Assembly (NCBI RefSeq): GCF_016702655.1
Contig: NZ_JADJDO010000020.1
Span: 50,639-114,638, forward strand
Origin: Ideonella sp.
GTDB taxonomy: Bacteria; Pseudomonadota; Gammaproteobacteria; Burkholderiales; Burkholderiaceae_C
Reading direction: 5' to 3'
DNA: 64,000 bases
Shown here: positions 1 to 8,932 of the stretch, one piece after another
Layout: each line of letters starts with the position of its first letter
How positions within the stretch are numbered: position 1 is the stretch's first letter
Notes under the pieces: generated by a model
The model's input: only the letters and a program-made list of their open reading frames with translations
Databases searched by the model: none
Told to the model about the DNA's origin: nothing
Program-made: the position numbers and the translations under genes

Positions 1-1326
1 GCGCTCGAGCCCGCAGGGCAGGGCCTGTACAGGGTGCCGCTGCCGTTGGCGTTGCTCGCCCGCCTGCGCACTGCCGACCGGCACGACGTGCGCGTGTTCA
101 ATGCTGCCGGCGAGTCGGTGCCCATTGCCTGGAGCGGCGTCCCGCCGGCTGCTGCGGCGCCTGAGCCGCGTCGTATCGAACTGCCTCGGTTCGAGTGGCC
201 ACCGGCAGCGCGGCCCGACGAGCGGGACGATGACCGGGTGCGCGTCGAAGTGCGCAGCGATGGCTCGGTCCTGCGTGTCGAGCGGCGCAGTGCAACGCGG
301 CACCCGCCGGCGGTCGATGGCGCCGCATCGGACTGGTTGCTCGACCTCTCGGCGCTTGCCGGCGAACTGGCGGTGGCAATCGAGCTGCAGTGGAATGCCC
401 AGACGCAGGGCATCGTGAGGCGCGCCCACTTGCTCGCCAGCAGCGATGCCCGGGTCTGGCGCCAGGTGGGTGATGGCACCGTCCTCTCGCTGCGGGATGA
501 TGCGAGCGGGCAATGGGTGCAGCAGCGGCGCATTGCTCTGCAGTCGATGCGTTCCGACGACCGCTACTTGCGGCTGCAATTCGATGCGCCGCTCGCACTG
601 CAGGGCGCGCAGGCCGAGATGCGGCGACCCGAGCCTGCGCTGTCGCTGGACAGTGAGCGCTTCCGGCTCGCGCGCGCCGGCCCCCGCACCTGGACGCTGG
701 ACACCGGCGTCGCGTTGCCGGTCAAGCGGATGCAGATTCACGTCCCGCAAGACAACAGCGTGCTGGCGCTGGCGATCGACCGGCGGCTTCCGGAATTGTC
801 GGCTGGTCAGGCGGGTGACTGGGTGACGGCTGCCAGCCACGTAGCCTATCGGATGGTGCGCGATGGCGCGATCCTCAATTCGCCGCCGCTGGAAGTGCCG
901 GGGTCTGCCGCGCGCGAGTGGCGCTTCACGCTCGATGAGCGCCTGGCGCCGGTTGAACTTGGACTTGAAGCGACGCTGTGGTGGCCGTCGATACAGCTCG
1001 TCTTTGCGGAACGCGGGCCGGGTCCGTTCCAGTTGGCGCTGGGCCGAGACAACGCGCCTCTGGCCACGATCGAGCGCAGCCAGCTGATTCCGGGCTACCG
1101 TGAAGGCGACGAGTTCAAGCTGCCGCTGGCAGAGCTGGGCGTCGTGGTCGAGCGGCAGGTGGCGGCGCAGTCATTCACCGACGTGTGGCTGGGCTCCGAG
1201 CGCGAACAACGGCGTCGCTGGGTCCTCTGGGGAGCGTTGGCCTTTGCCGTGCTCGTGCTGGCTCTGTTGGCTTGGCGGTTGTCACGCGACTTGCGCACCG
1301 GTCAGGCGCAACGCCCTGATTCTTGA
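1..1326 (+). CDS. DUF3999 family membrane-anchored protein, 5'-truncated by the window
   Basis: The reading frame is open from base 1, and the residues before the first GTG (34) continue the protein (GLYRVPLPLALLARLR), so the gene starts upstream of the window. The sequence resembles DUF3999 proteins: an early block ending in DVRVFNAAGESVP, a long beta-rich extracytoplasmic region and one C-terminal transmembrane segment (WVLWGALAFAVLVLALLAW) followed by a short basic tail. In DUF3999 loci the partner is usually a large DUF2339 membrane protein, which would lie just outside the window. The function of the family is unknown; an envelope location is inferred from the topology. Confidence 0.75.
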   Translation, partial: ALEPAGQGLYRVPLPLALLARLRTADRHDVRVFNAAGESVPIAWSGVPPAAAAPEPRRIELPRFEWPPAARPDERDDDRVRVEVRSDGSVLRVERRSATRHPPAVDGAASDWLLDLSALAGELAVAIELQWNAQTQGIVRRAHLLASSDARVWRQVGDGTVLSLRDDASGQWVQQRRIALQSMRSDDRYLRLQFDAPLALQGAQAEMRRPEPALSLDSERFRLARAGPRTWTLDTGVALPVKRMQIHVPQDNSVLALAIDRRLPELSAGQAGDWVTAASHVAYRMVRDGAILNSPPLEVPGSAAREWRFTLDERLAPVELGLEATLWWPSIQLVFAERGPGPFQLALGRDNAPLATIERSQLIPGYREGDEFKLPLAELGVVVERQVAAQSFTDVWLGSEREQRRRWVLWGALAFAVLVLALLAWRLSRDLRTGQAQRPDS

Positions 1327-1367
1327 GGTCGTGCGCTCGACGCTGCGCATGGTGGCTGCATCCGGAG

Positions 1368-3001
1368 TCACGATTCTGTGTGCGCGCTTTCGGCGATGCA
1401 GTCATCCACCGCACCCTGTTTGCTGCAGGCAGCCGCCTGCGTAGCCAGTACCTCCGGAAGGATCTCGATAGCCTGCCGGATCCATTCGCCCATCAGGCAG
1501 ATCTGGATCCAATTGCGACGCTCGAGATAGGCACTGCGGCAGGCAAGCAGGTAGCCCTTGCGTTCCATGCGCCGCGCCAGGCATGCCGCGGGCAGATCGG
1601 GCGGGAGGGCCAAGGTGATGATCCCCGGCATCGCGACCGTGTCGTCGGCGACGATCACGAAGGCGTTGCGGCGCAATCCGTCACGCAGCCACTTGTCCGC
1701 CTCGCGCACGCGCTGCCAGCGCAGCTCCCAGTCGATCGCCAGTGCCGCGTCGAGCGCGGCCAGCATGTTTGATGACTGCGTGTAGGGCACGCCCGCCGCA
1801 TCCCGATACGCCGCGAGGTCGAGGTAGCGCGGTACCCCACCCGGCGCTACGAGTCGGCCATCATGGGCCACGATCGCAAGCCCGGGGTAGGCGCCCAACG
1901 CCTTGCCGCCGACGGCGCTTGCGTAGCGGATGCCGGCCAGATCGATGGCCTGCAATCCCGCGGCGCTGACCGCGTCAACGCAAAGGTCTGCGCGGTTGGT
2001 GCTGCACAGGAGCGCGGCACATCGAGCTGGTTGCGCACACCGGTCGATGTCTCGCAGGCCACCATCCAGAGCCAGCTTGGGCGAGTCGCGGCGAAGGCCT
2101 CCTCCAGCGCTGTGCAATCGAAGCCTTTCCCCCAATCTGCATGCAACGTTTCAAAACGCAGTCGCCAGCGGCGGGCATGGTCGACGAGGCGCTCGCCGAA
2201 TTCACCATTGCTCAGTACCAGCCCGGGTCGGCCTTGCGCGGCAAGCTGAGCTGCGATGGCATCGTTGGCCAGCGTGCCCGTCCCGGACATCAGCACCACG
2301 TCGCGAACGTGGAGCAGACTTCGCAAGCGAAGGCGTACCCGGTCGATCAGCACGCCGAACTCTGCGCTGCGGTGCGAAATCGCCGGCCGCGCGAATGCGG
2401 TGCTCACGGCATCGCCGATCGCCACTGGGCCCGGCAACAGGTTCGTCAAGGGCCGACCGCCTGCAAGCTCGAGGTGCGAGGCGCGGGTCGCGCAATCGTC
2501 GAGCGTCAGGTACATCGGCTGGAAGCGCGCGTTCTCGTCCCCCACCAGGGGCCCGAACGGCCGGAAGCCGAGGTGTCGGTACAGGCGCAACTCTCGCACC
2601 GTGCCGGAGATGATTGCCAGGTCGCAGCCCTGGCCGCGAAAGTGGTTCGCCAGCACTCCAGCCAGGCGCGCGAAGACAGACTGCTTGCGATACCTCGGGT
2701 CGACCGCAAGCAGACGCAACTCGACGACCTGCGAGTGCTTGGGCAGATGACGGTTTAGGTCCGGTAGCTTGGCGTCGAGCGAGAACGGACGTGCAAGCCG
2801 CCCTGCGATCATGCCCACCACCGTGTCGCCATCGAGGCAGATCGCATAGGTGTTCTCGCCATGGAAGCGATCGACCAGGCGCCTCGCTCCGTTCGGCGGA
2901 TGTTGCGGAATCTCTTCGACGAAGGTCCGGTAGTTGAGGTGATGGATCGACTCGAACTCGCCGGGCTGGTCGGCCAGTTTGAAGCGCAGGTTTGATGTCA
3001 T
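1368..3001 (-). pseudogene. GNAT acyltransferase / class V aminotransferase fusion, frameshifted
   Basis: The ATG at 3001 overlaps the stop of the upstream plsY-like gene (ATGA), so translation is probably coupled. Residues 1 to about 165 form a GNAT fold of the N-acyl-amino-acid/autoinducer-synthase type (LNYRTFVEEIPQH, VVELRLLAVDPRYR, LYRHLGFRPFGP). The rest is a fold-type I class V PLP aminotransferase: VACETSTGVRNQLD resembles the family's ETSTGVLNP block, and GGKALGAYPGL holds the probable PLP lysine. The frame changes near 2010-2016: after DVPR it must slip one base to continue as LLCSTNRADLCVDAVSAAG. Adding one base gives an uninterrupted protein of about 544 residues. The substrate is unknown. 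Listed as pseudogene because of the frameshift, but a consensus error is equally possible. Confidence 0.7.
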
Positions 3002-3546
3002 CTCCAACTCCGGGAGCGGTGCGTATAGGTCAGCAGCGCGGCGAGGGCGAGCGTCGCGAGGCCGATGTCGGGCGGCCGGAGCGCCAGCGCGAACGCGGCG
3101 CCGCTGGCGAAAGCCACCATGCCGGCCGGTACCGTGACCCGCAGCGCGATGCGCGCGACGGCAAAGGCTGTTGCGATGACAGCGAGCACGCCAGGGTCGA
3201 GCGCTGCAAGGGTGCCGATTGCCGTGGCGACGCCTTTGCCGCCACGCCAACCAAGCTGCGCAGGAAAGACATGGCCGAGCGTGGCCGCGACGGCGCATAG
3301 TGCAGCCGCCTCGGGTGCCCACTGGCGCGCAGCCAAGATCGGGATCACTCCCTTGGTCGCGTCGAGCACGAAGACAAGCGCAAAGCCACTGCGCCCGAGA
3401 ATGCGCCCGGCGTTGCGCGCCCCGGCGTTTCCGCTGCCGAGTTCGCGAATATCGCGTCCATCGCGCCAGCGCAGCAGGTAGTAGCCCGCATTCAGGCACC
3501 CCAAGCCGTAAGCGAAGGCGACTGGAGCCAGATCAACTGCACGCAT
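2998..3546 (-). CDS. plsY: PlsY-like glycerol-3-phosphate acyltransferase
   Basis: A 182-residue integral membrane protein with the PlsY signatures GSGNAGARNAGRILG (family GSGNxGATN) and GHVFPAQLGWRGGKGVAT (family GHxFPxFLxFKGGKGVAT). PlsY transfers acyl groups from acyl phosphate to glycerol-3-phosphate at the inner membrane, the first step of phospholipid synthesis. The length is slightly short for the family (about 200). Its stop overlaps the start of the GNAT/aminotransferase fusion (ATGA). That pairing is not the usual plsY neighbourhood, so this may be a specialised paralogue rather than the housekeeping enzyme. Confidence 0.8.
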   Translation of the reverse strand: MRAVDLAPVAFAYGLGCLNAGYYLLRWRDGRDIRELGSGNAGARNAGRILGRSGFALVFVLDATKGVIPILAARQWAPEAAALCAVAATLGHVFPAQLGWRGGKGVATAIGTLAALDPGVLAVIATAFAVARIALRVTVPAGMVAFASGAAFALALRPPDIGLATLALAALLTYTHRSRSWR

Positions 3547-3837
3547 GTGCTACGAGGCCAGGTGATGTCACTCGGCGAGTCAGCGCCGCCCAACCTACAA
3601 GCCCGATTGCCGCGCGGTGAACTCGGATGGACCGACTGTTCGAATTCTGCGGTCCTGGCGCAAGCGCGAACTGAGCAGAGTCAATGCCTGGATATCATGG
3701 CCGCCCGCGGAGCTGCGGCGGTTCGACCTGCCAGTCGATCAACGGTGCGGCGTTGCGCCGGCAACCAGCAGGCCGGCGCCCGCCGGGCGACAGGTCAATG
3801 AATTGACGCGGTCCGGGTCGCGCAGTCGGTGAGGTGA

Positions 3838-5319
3838 TCACGCCGCGCCGACAAACGCCCGCAACTCCCCCGCCATGCGCGTCAGCGACGGCTGGTGGAT
3901 GTACATCATGTGGCCGGCCTCGAAGTAGCTGAGCGCGATCTTCTGCCACTGGGCGTCGCGCAGGCCCAGGTGGTTGATCGTGTAGTCGCCCGCCGCATGC
4001 GGCGTCGCGAGGTCGTAGTAGCCGCTCGCGACGTAGACGCGCATGTGGGCGTTGCTGTGCATCGCGCGGCGCAGGCTCGCGCCGACGTTGACGTACTTGT
4101 TCTCGAAGCCCTTCCAGGTCCACTTGTCCCAGATCGGCGCGTGCACGACGTAGGGCGCGTCGGAGTCGTACTGCAGCGTCGTCTTGAGCAGGCGGTTGAT
4201 GCAGCTCGCATACGCGCCGGCGAGGTTGCTCATCGCGGCGTCTTCCTCGGGCTTCTCGCCCGCGTCGTCGCGGTCGATGCCGAGAAAGCGCGTGTCGAGC
4301 CGCCCGACGGTCTGGCCGCGGTGGCGCAGCAGCTCTTTGAAGTAGCGAAATTCCCCCAGGCGCAGGTCGCTGCGCAGCACGTATTCGGTCGAGAGGCCCG
4401 AGTAGCGCGCCACCTGGCCGGCCACATGCTCGCGCGTCGCCGCGTCGAGGCGCGAACCCTGCAGCAGCGCCGCGCTGTAGTCACCGAGTGCAAAGGCCTC
4501 GGCCTGCGCAATCACGTCCTTTAGCGGCTTCTTCTGCAGCTCGGGCGTCAATGCCTTGTGGTACCAGGCCGTCGCCGCGTAGGTCGGCAGGAAGAGCGCG
4601 TAGGGCAGCTCGTTGCCGTGGTCGAAGCTCAAGGTCTGCAGGTCGATCGCGAGCGAAACGAGCATCAGGCCGTTCAGGAAGATGTCGTGCTTCTCCTGCA
4701 GGTGCAGCGACAGGCCCGCGGCGCGCGTCGTGCCGTAGCTCTCGCCGATCAGGTACTTGGGCGCATCCCAGCGCCCGTAGCGCGTCAGGTAGAGGCGGAT
4801 GAAGTCGCCCACCGCGTCGAGGTCGCGCTGGTAGTCGTGGAACTCGGCCGTCTTCTCGCCCTCGGCCATGCGCGAGTGGCCGGTGCCGATGGGGTCGATG
4901 AAGACGAGGTCGCTGTCGGTGAGCAGCGTGTGCTCGTTGTCGACGAGTGCATAGGGCGGCGGCGGCGCGTTGCCCATCTCGTCGGTCGCGACGCGCTGCG
5001 GGCCGAGGATGCCCAGATGCAGCCAGACGCTGCTCGATCCCGGCCCGCCGTTGAAGCTGAACGTGACCGGGCGCGGCTTGGCCGAAGTCGCGTTGTCGAG
5101 CGTGTACGCAATGAAGAACAGCTCCGCGCGCGGCTTGTCGGCACTGCGCTGGCCGTTCTTGTCGGCCTCGTCCTCGCGCAGCACGAGCGTGCCGCAGGTG
5201 GCGGTGTATTCGAGCGCGCGCCGGCCGAGCCTGAGCTTGTGCTGCGTCGTGACGAGGCGCTCCTTCAGCGCCGGCGGCGCAGGCTCGGTCTTCGCGCGGG
5301 GCTCGAGGATATCGGCCAT
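3838..5319 (-). CDS. S10 family serine carboxypeptidase
   Basis: A 493-residue protein with a full S10 carboxypeptidase core. FSFNGGPGSSSVWLHLG (about residues 87-103) is the oxyanion-hole block. The triad is Ser194 in GESYGTTRAAG, Asp436 in ASGYYDLATPHA and His470 in EAGHMMYIH. It would remove C-terminal residues from peptides. No clear signal peptide is visible at the N terminus (MADILEPRAKTEP), so it may be cytoplasmic or use a non-classical route. It is monocistronic, with 291 bases lacking any visible feature between it and plsY. Confidence 0.88.
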   Translation of the reverse strand: MADILEPRAKTEPAPPALKERLVTTQHKLRLGRRALEYTATCGTLVLREDEADKNGQRSADKPRAELFFIAYTLDNATSAKPRPVTFSFNGGPGSSSVWLHLGILGPQRVATDEMGNAPPPPYALVDNEHTLLTDSDLVFIDPIGTGHSRMAEGEKTAEFHDYQRDLDAVGDFIRLYLTRYGRWDAPKYLIGESYGTTRAAGLSLHLQEKHDIFLNGLMLVSLAIDLQTLSFDHGNELPYALFLPTYAATAWYHKALTPELQKKPLKDVIAQAEAFALGDYSAALLQGSRLDAATREHVAGQVARYSGLSTEYVLRSDLRLGEFRYFKELLRHRGQTVGRLDTRFLGIDRDDAGEKPEEDAAMSNLAGAYASCINRLLKTTLQYDSDAPYVVHAPIWDKWTWKGFENKYVNVGASLRRAMHSNAHMRVYVASGYYDLATPHAAGDYTINHLGLRDAQWQKIALSYFEAGHMMYIHQPSLTRMAGELRAFVGAA

Positions 5320-5368
5320 GGCAGGTGCAAGTCGTTAGAGTCGGGTGCGCGCACTGTAGCCCTTTCGC

Positions 5369-6196
5369 ATGCCCCCTCGCCTCAAGGCCTTCTCGGCCGT
5401 CGCCGGCATCGACTTCACGAGCCGGCCGACACGCGCCAAGCCGATCACGGTCGCGCTCGGGCGAGTTGCGCCGGGCGTGGTGCGGCTCGAGCGCGTCGAT
5501 GCCCATGCCTCGTTCGAATCCTTCGCCACCTGGCTGAGCACGCCGGGGCCCTGGCTCGCCGCGTTCGACCTGCCTTTCGGCCTGCCGCGCGAACTCGTCG
5601 CGGCGCTAGGCTGGCCGACGACCTGGCTGGCGTTGATGCGCCACTACGCCACGCTCGACCGGCACCAGATCCGCGCTGCCTTCAAGGCCTTCTGCGACGC
5701 GCGTCCTGCCGGCGCCAAGTTCGCGCACCGGGCCACCGACGGACCGGCCGGATCGTCGCCGTCGATGAAGTGGGTCAACCCGCCGGTGGCGTGGATGATG
5801 CATGCCGGCGTGCCGCTGCTGATCGATGCCGGGCTGCACCTGCCGGCGTTGCACGACGGTGACGTGTCGCGCGTTGCGCTCGAAGGCTATCCCGGCCTGC
5901 TGGCGCGCGAACTCGCTGGCACGCGCTCGTACAAGAGCGACGCGCGTGCGAAGCAGACGCCCGAGCGCCTGATCGCGCGCAAGGACATCGTCGATGCGCT
6001 CGAGCAGGGCCGCACGAGGCTGGCGCTGCGCCTGAAGCTCACGCACGCGCAGCGCGACGCGCTGGTCGCCGACGCGACCGGCGACCGGCTCGACGCCGTG
6101 CTGTGCCTGATGCAGGCCGGCTGGGCCGCGGGCCGCCCCGGCTACGGGCTGCCGCAGGCTGTCGATGCGATCGAGGGCTGGATCGTCAGCGCCTGA
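5369..6196 (+). CDS. DUF429 domain protein
   Basis: A 275-residue protein beginning near AVAGIDFTSRPTRAKPITVA, with WLAAFDLPFGLPREL, WVNPPVAWMMHAG, ALEGYPGLLAREL and a late VADATGDRLDAVLCLMQAGW. This is the pattern of DUF429 proteins, which have an RNase H-like fold with conserved acidic residues. The biochemical role is not established. It is divergent from the S10 peptidase gene, with 49 bases between the two starts, so the promoters must be close or overlap. Confidence 0.8.
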   Translation: MPPRLKAFSAVAGIDFTSRPTRAKPITVALGRVAPGVVRLERVDAHASFESFATWLSTPGPWLAAFDLPFGLPRELVAALGWPTTWLALMRHYATLDRHQIRAAFKAFCDARPAGAKFAHRATDGPAGSSPSMKWVNPPVAWMMHAGVPLLIDAGLHLPALHDGDVSRVALEGYPGLLARELAGTRSYKSDARAKQTPERLIARKDIVDALEQGRTRLALRLKLTHAQRDALVADATGDRLDAVLCLMQAGWAAGRPGYGLPQAVDAIEGWIVSA

Positions 6197-6230
6197 GGCA
6201 GGCCGCTAGCCCGCCCCGCGCGGTGCCGGT

Positions 6231-6761
6231 TCAATCGACCGTCTCGTACAGCCTGACGATCGCCGCATCGGGCAGGGTCGCGGTGCCGGTGCGATCGACG
6301 GTCAGCATGACGTAGTAGGCATACTTCGAGAAGTCGAAGGTCGTCGAGGTCAGCCACTCCCACTGGGTCTGCTCGTTTGCGCTGCCTGCGTAGCTGTCGC
6401 TGTCGACGGTGCCGATGAGCGTGATGCCGCCGTTCGCGTTGGTGACGCGGTAGAGCTGGGCGATGACGCGTTCGCCGCTGCCATTGTCCTTGAACACCAG
6501 TTCCATCGCGTTCCAGTACGCACTGTGCCGGTTGTCGATCACGTTGCAGCGCGCGTAGATCTTGCCGGTGTTCGTGCCCTTGTGGCGCAGGCGCGCCCCG
6601 TTGGTGTCGAACTTGGCCATGCTCGCTTCGTCGACCGAGCAGGCCGCCGCGACATGGGTCCACATTTGCGCGGCGGCGTCGGCCGGGGCCGCAAGCAGCG
6701 CCAGCGTTGGGACGATGGCCGCGCACAGACCACGCGCCGAGCTCAGGAATCGGTTCGTCAT
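6231..6761 (-). CDS. Secreted hypothetical protein
   Basis: A 176-residue protein with a Sec-type signal peptide (MTNRFLSSARGLCAAIVPTLALLAAPADAAAQ; probable cleavage after an AxA near residue 31). The mature part is polar, with two cysteines (AACSVDE and YARCNVID) that could form a disulfide, and a beta-rich C terminus ending AAIVRLYETVD. I do not recognise the family. It converges on the DUF429 gene. Confidence 0.65.
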   Translation of the reverse strand: MTNRFLSSARGLCAAIVPTLALLAAPADAAAQMWTHVAAACSVDEASMAKFDTNGARLRHKGTNTGKIYARCNVIDNRHSAYWNAMELVFKDNGSGERVIAQLYRVTNANGGITLIGTVDSDSYAGSANEQTQWEWLTSTTFDFSKYAYYVMLTVDRTGTATLPDAAIVRLYETVD

Positions 6762-6779
6762 GATGCATCCTCCTTCAGG

Positions 6780-6910
6780 CGTTGCGGACGAGAGGGGCTA
6801 TCCAGCGGGGCGCCCCCTGGGGCGCCAGCGGCGCCTCCGAGCCCACGGTACGCCTGCAACGCGCGAGCCGCGCCCCCTCTGCGGGGGGTATCGACGGGGT
6901 TCGACGCGGC
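6780..6910 (-). repeat. GC-rich intergenic repeat, reverse-oriented copy
   Basis: Read on the minus strand this stretch contains TACCCCCCGCAGAGGGGGCG and GCGCCCCAGGGGGCGCC. It is the same kind of C-run/G-run imperfect palindrome found at 14441-14735, 25340-25490, 35878-35985 and 40066-40143. It lies in the 291-base divergent region between the secreted hypothetical gene and the MipA-like gene. No function is evident. Confidence 0.45.
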
Positions 6911-7052
6911 TTCGGGCCGCGCAGGTGCTGCGCGGACTCGACGCCGCCCGGCATCAGGCCGCCGCCGTTGCGCTTGCTCTCGGCTACAGTGCAGCGCCCG
7001 GGAGCGTCACCTTGCCTCCCGCTACCTGCCAAACCCACCCGACGGGAAAACG

Positions 7053-8249
7053 ATGACCGCAACTCCTTCTTGCAGGATTCTTCTCGCCGCCGCCGCGATG
7101 CTCGCCGCTTGCGGCGGCGCGCAGGCCCAGGCCTTCGATGCGGTGCGCCTCTTCGGCCCGGTCGAGGGCGACGGCGCGGGCACCGTCGGCGCGGTCGTGA
7201 TTGCCTCGCCGCGCTACCTCGGCTCCGACGAACGCTCCTGGCTCGTGCTGCCGAGCCTCGACTACCGCTGGAAGAACGGCTGGTTCGCCGGGCTGTCCAA
7301 CGGCATCGGATACCTCTTCCCGTCACGCCCGGACATGCAGGTCGGCCTGCGCGTCACGGCCGATATCGGACGCAAGGAGAGCCGCTCCGACGCGCTCGAG
7401 GGCATGGGCAGCATCCACACGCGTGCCGAGGCCGGCGCCTTCTTCAACTACTTCCCGACGCGCGAGACCTTTCTCACCTCGTCGCTGCGCTACGGCGCCG
7501 GCAACGACTGGAACGGCATGCAGATCGACCTCGGTGCCGGCTACACGACGGCGCTCGCCGCGCAGTGGCGCGCCACTGCCGGCGTCGCCACGACCTACGT
7601 CAACGGCACCTACATGCAGGACTACTTCGGCGTCAGCGCGCAGCAGTCGGCGTCGAGCGGCTATGCGGTCTATGCGCCCGGGGCCGGGTTTCGCGACGTC
7701 CGCCTGACGACCTCGCTCGTCTACTCGATCGACGCGCGCTGGTCGCTCACCGGCGTGTTCGGCGCGAGCTGGCTGCAGGGCGACGCGCGCGACAGCCCGA
7801 TCGTCTTCGAGTCGACGGCGCTGAGCGCGATCGTTGCGCTGAGCTACGGTTTTCTGGGGGCTGCGCGCGAGCGCAGTCAGCCCTGCCCGAGCGATGAAGG
7901 TCGACTAGCGCCGTTCCGGTGCAAGTCCGGCCAGCGCGGCGACGAGTTGGGCATGGCTCTGCAAGTCCACCGGCCGATGCTTGACGGTCGTGCTCGCCGG
8001 CCGCTTGCCGAGCCAGGCGCCTTCGCGCCACTCGCGCGCCGGCCGCACCGGCCGCGGCACGAAGCCGCCGCCGCAGTTGGGGCAGACGTTGGCGAGCAGC
8101 CCGTCCACGCAGCGCGCGCAGAAGGTGCACTCGAAGCTGCAGATGCGCGCGTCAGTCGAGTCGGCGGGCAGGGCGGTATTGCAGTGTTCGCAGGTCGGGC
8201 GCAGTTCAAGCATCGTCGGATCTCTCCTCGGTGGTCCGCGCCACGATGA
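7053..8249 (+). CDS. MipA/OmpV family outer membrane protein with an extended C terminus
   Basis: The ATG at 7053 starts a signal peptide (MTATPSCRILLAAAAMLAACGGAQAQA) and a MipA/OmpV-type beta barrel: GAVVIASPRYLGSDERSWLV, WFAGLSNGIGYLF, FLTSSLRYGAGNDWNGMQID, YSIDARWSLTGVFGASWLQGDA. The barrel reaches its usual aromatic end at LSYGF (about 7854), where such proteins normally stop. Here the frame stays open for about 130 more residues, to TGA 8247-8249, running antisense through the whole DUF1272 gene. The tail is low-complexity Arg/Ala/Gly/Pro, typical of antisense translation. The original stop was probably lost by mutation or base-call error. Confidence 0.75.
   Translation: MTATPSCRILLAAAAMLAACGGAQAQAFDAVRLFGPVEGDGAGTVGAVVIASPRYLGSDERSWLVLPSLDYRWKNGWFAGLSNGIGYLFPSRPDMQVGLRVTADIGRKESRSDALEGMGSIHTRAEAGAFFNYFPTRETFLTSSLRYGAGNDWNGMQIDLGAGYTTALAAQWRATAGVATTYVNGTYMQDYFGVSAQQSASSGYAVYAPGAGFRDVRLTTSLVYSIDARWSLTGVFGASWLQGDARDSPIVFESTALSAIVALSYGFLGAARERSQPCPSDEGRLAPFRCKSGQRGDELGMALQVHRPMLDGRARRPLAEPGAFAPLARRPHRPRHEAAAAVGADVGEQPVHAARAEGALEAADARVSRVGGQGGIAVFAGRAQFKHRRISPRWSAPR
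7905..8213 (-). CDS. DUF1272 zinc-ribbon protein
   Basis: A 102-residue protein with the DUF1272 pattern: MLELRPTCEHCNTALP, then ICSFECTFCARCVDGLL and VCPNCGGGFVPRP. The paired CxxC-type knuckles probably bind zinc. The family function is unknown. Its start overlaps the stop of the upstream membrane-protein gene (8206-8213), so the two are co-transcribed. The extended reading frame of the MipA-like gene covers it entirely on the other strand. Confidence 0.85.
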   Translation of the reverse strand: MLELRPTCEHCNTALPADSTDARICSFECTFCARCVDGLLANVCPNCGGGFVPRPVRPAREWREGAWLGKRPASTTVKHRPVDLQSHAQLVAALAGLAPERR

Positions 8250-8676
8250 GCGGCATCAGCGCGAAGGCGACCAGCATCGTGGCATAGACCGCACCCGAGA
8301 CCGGATCGCGGCTCTCGAGGTAGCCGGCGAGCGTGCCGCCCTGAAGTTGCAGAACGAGGCCGAACTCGGCGGCGAGCAGCAGCGCGAGCGCGAGCAGGCC
8401 CGCCCAGAAGCGCCCGGCCGTGGTCGGCCCGAGCGCGTGGCGGTGCACGACCCAACGTGCGGCGACCACGATCACGACCAGCATCAGCGGCATCTCGGCG
8501 AGCTCGGCCCAGCGCACGCCCAGGCGCGGCACGAGCAGCGGCACGCGAATCGTGCCGAGCACGAAACCGGCAGCGAAGACGCAGCCGAAATAGAGCAGGC
8601 CGGCGCGCAGGACGCGACCGCTTGCAACGTGCAGGGGCCGTGCCCGCGCGTCACTTCGCGCGCCGGTGGGCAGCAT
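8206..8676 (-). CDS. Hypothetical small integral membrane protein
   Basis: About 156 residues with four predicted transmembrane segments: VLRAGLLYFGCVFAAGFVLG, MPLMLVVIVVAARWVV, FWAGLLALALLLAAEFGLV and YATMLVAFALMPLIVA. The ATG at 8676 is chosen because it gives the smallest overlap with the preceding DUF2164 gene; an ATG at 8709 is also in frame. It sits between DUF2164 and DUF1272 in a tightly packed reverse-strand group. No family function is recognised. Confidence 0.65.
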   Translation of the reverse strand: MLPTGARSDARARPLHVASGRVLRAGLLYFGCVFAAGFVLGTIRVPLLVPRLGVRWAELAEMPLMLVVIVVAARWVVHRHALGPTTAGRFWAGLLALALLLAAEFGLVLQLQGGTLAGYLESRDPVSGAVYATMLVAFALMPLIVARTTEERSDDA

Positions 8677-8932
8677 CGTGCTTGCGCCAGTAGCCGAACT
8701 CGTCGGCATGGCACTCGATGTCGAGCTCGCTCACGCGCGACTGCATCCGCTCCTGCGCGTCGGCGATGGCCCGGTTGTAGATGCAGGGGCCGATCTCCTC
8801 GAGAAAGTAGTTCAGCAGCGCCGCGGCCTGGATGTTGCCGATGCGCTCGTCGAACTGCTCGCGCCAATAGCGCTCGATCGAGGCCACCGCCTGGTTGCGG
8901 GCCTCCTTGGCGAGTTCGATCGCCATGCTCAT
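8651..8932 (-). CDS. DUF2164 family protein
   Basis: A 93-residue protein: MSMAIELAKEARNQAVASI, then RYWREQFDERIGNIQAAALL and EEIGPCIYNRAIADAQERMQ. This is the compact helical DUF2164 family found widely in proteobacteria; its role is unknown. The start (ATG 8932) overlaps the thioesterase stop as ATGA, so translation is coupled. A second ATG at 8926 is possible. Confidence 0.8.
   Translation of the reverse strand: MSMAIELAKEARNQAVASIERYWREQFDERIGNIQAAALLNYFLEEIGPCIYNRAIADAQERMQSRVSELDIECHADEFGYWRKHDAAHRRAK

Noticed and set aside
3547..3837. Small frames of 70-84 codons between plsY and the S10 peptidase gene
   Set aside because: They lack ribosome sites and recognisable sequence; I see nothing convincing in this gap.
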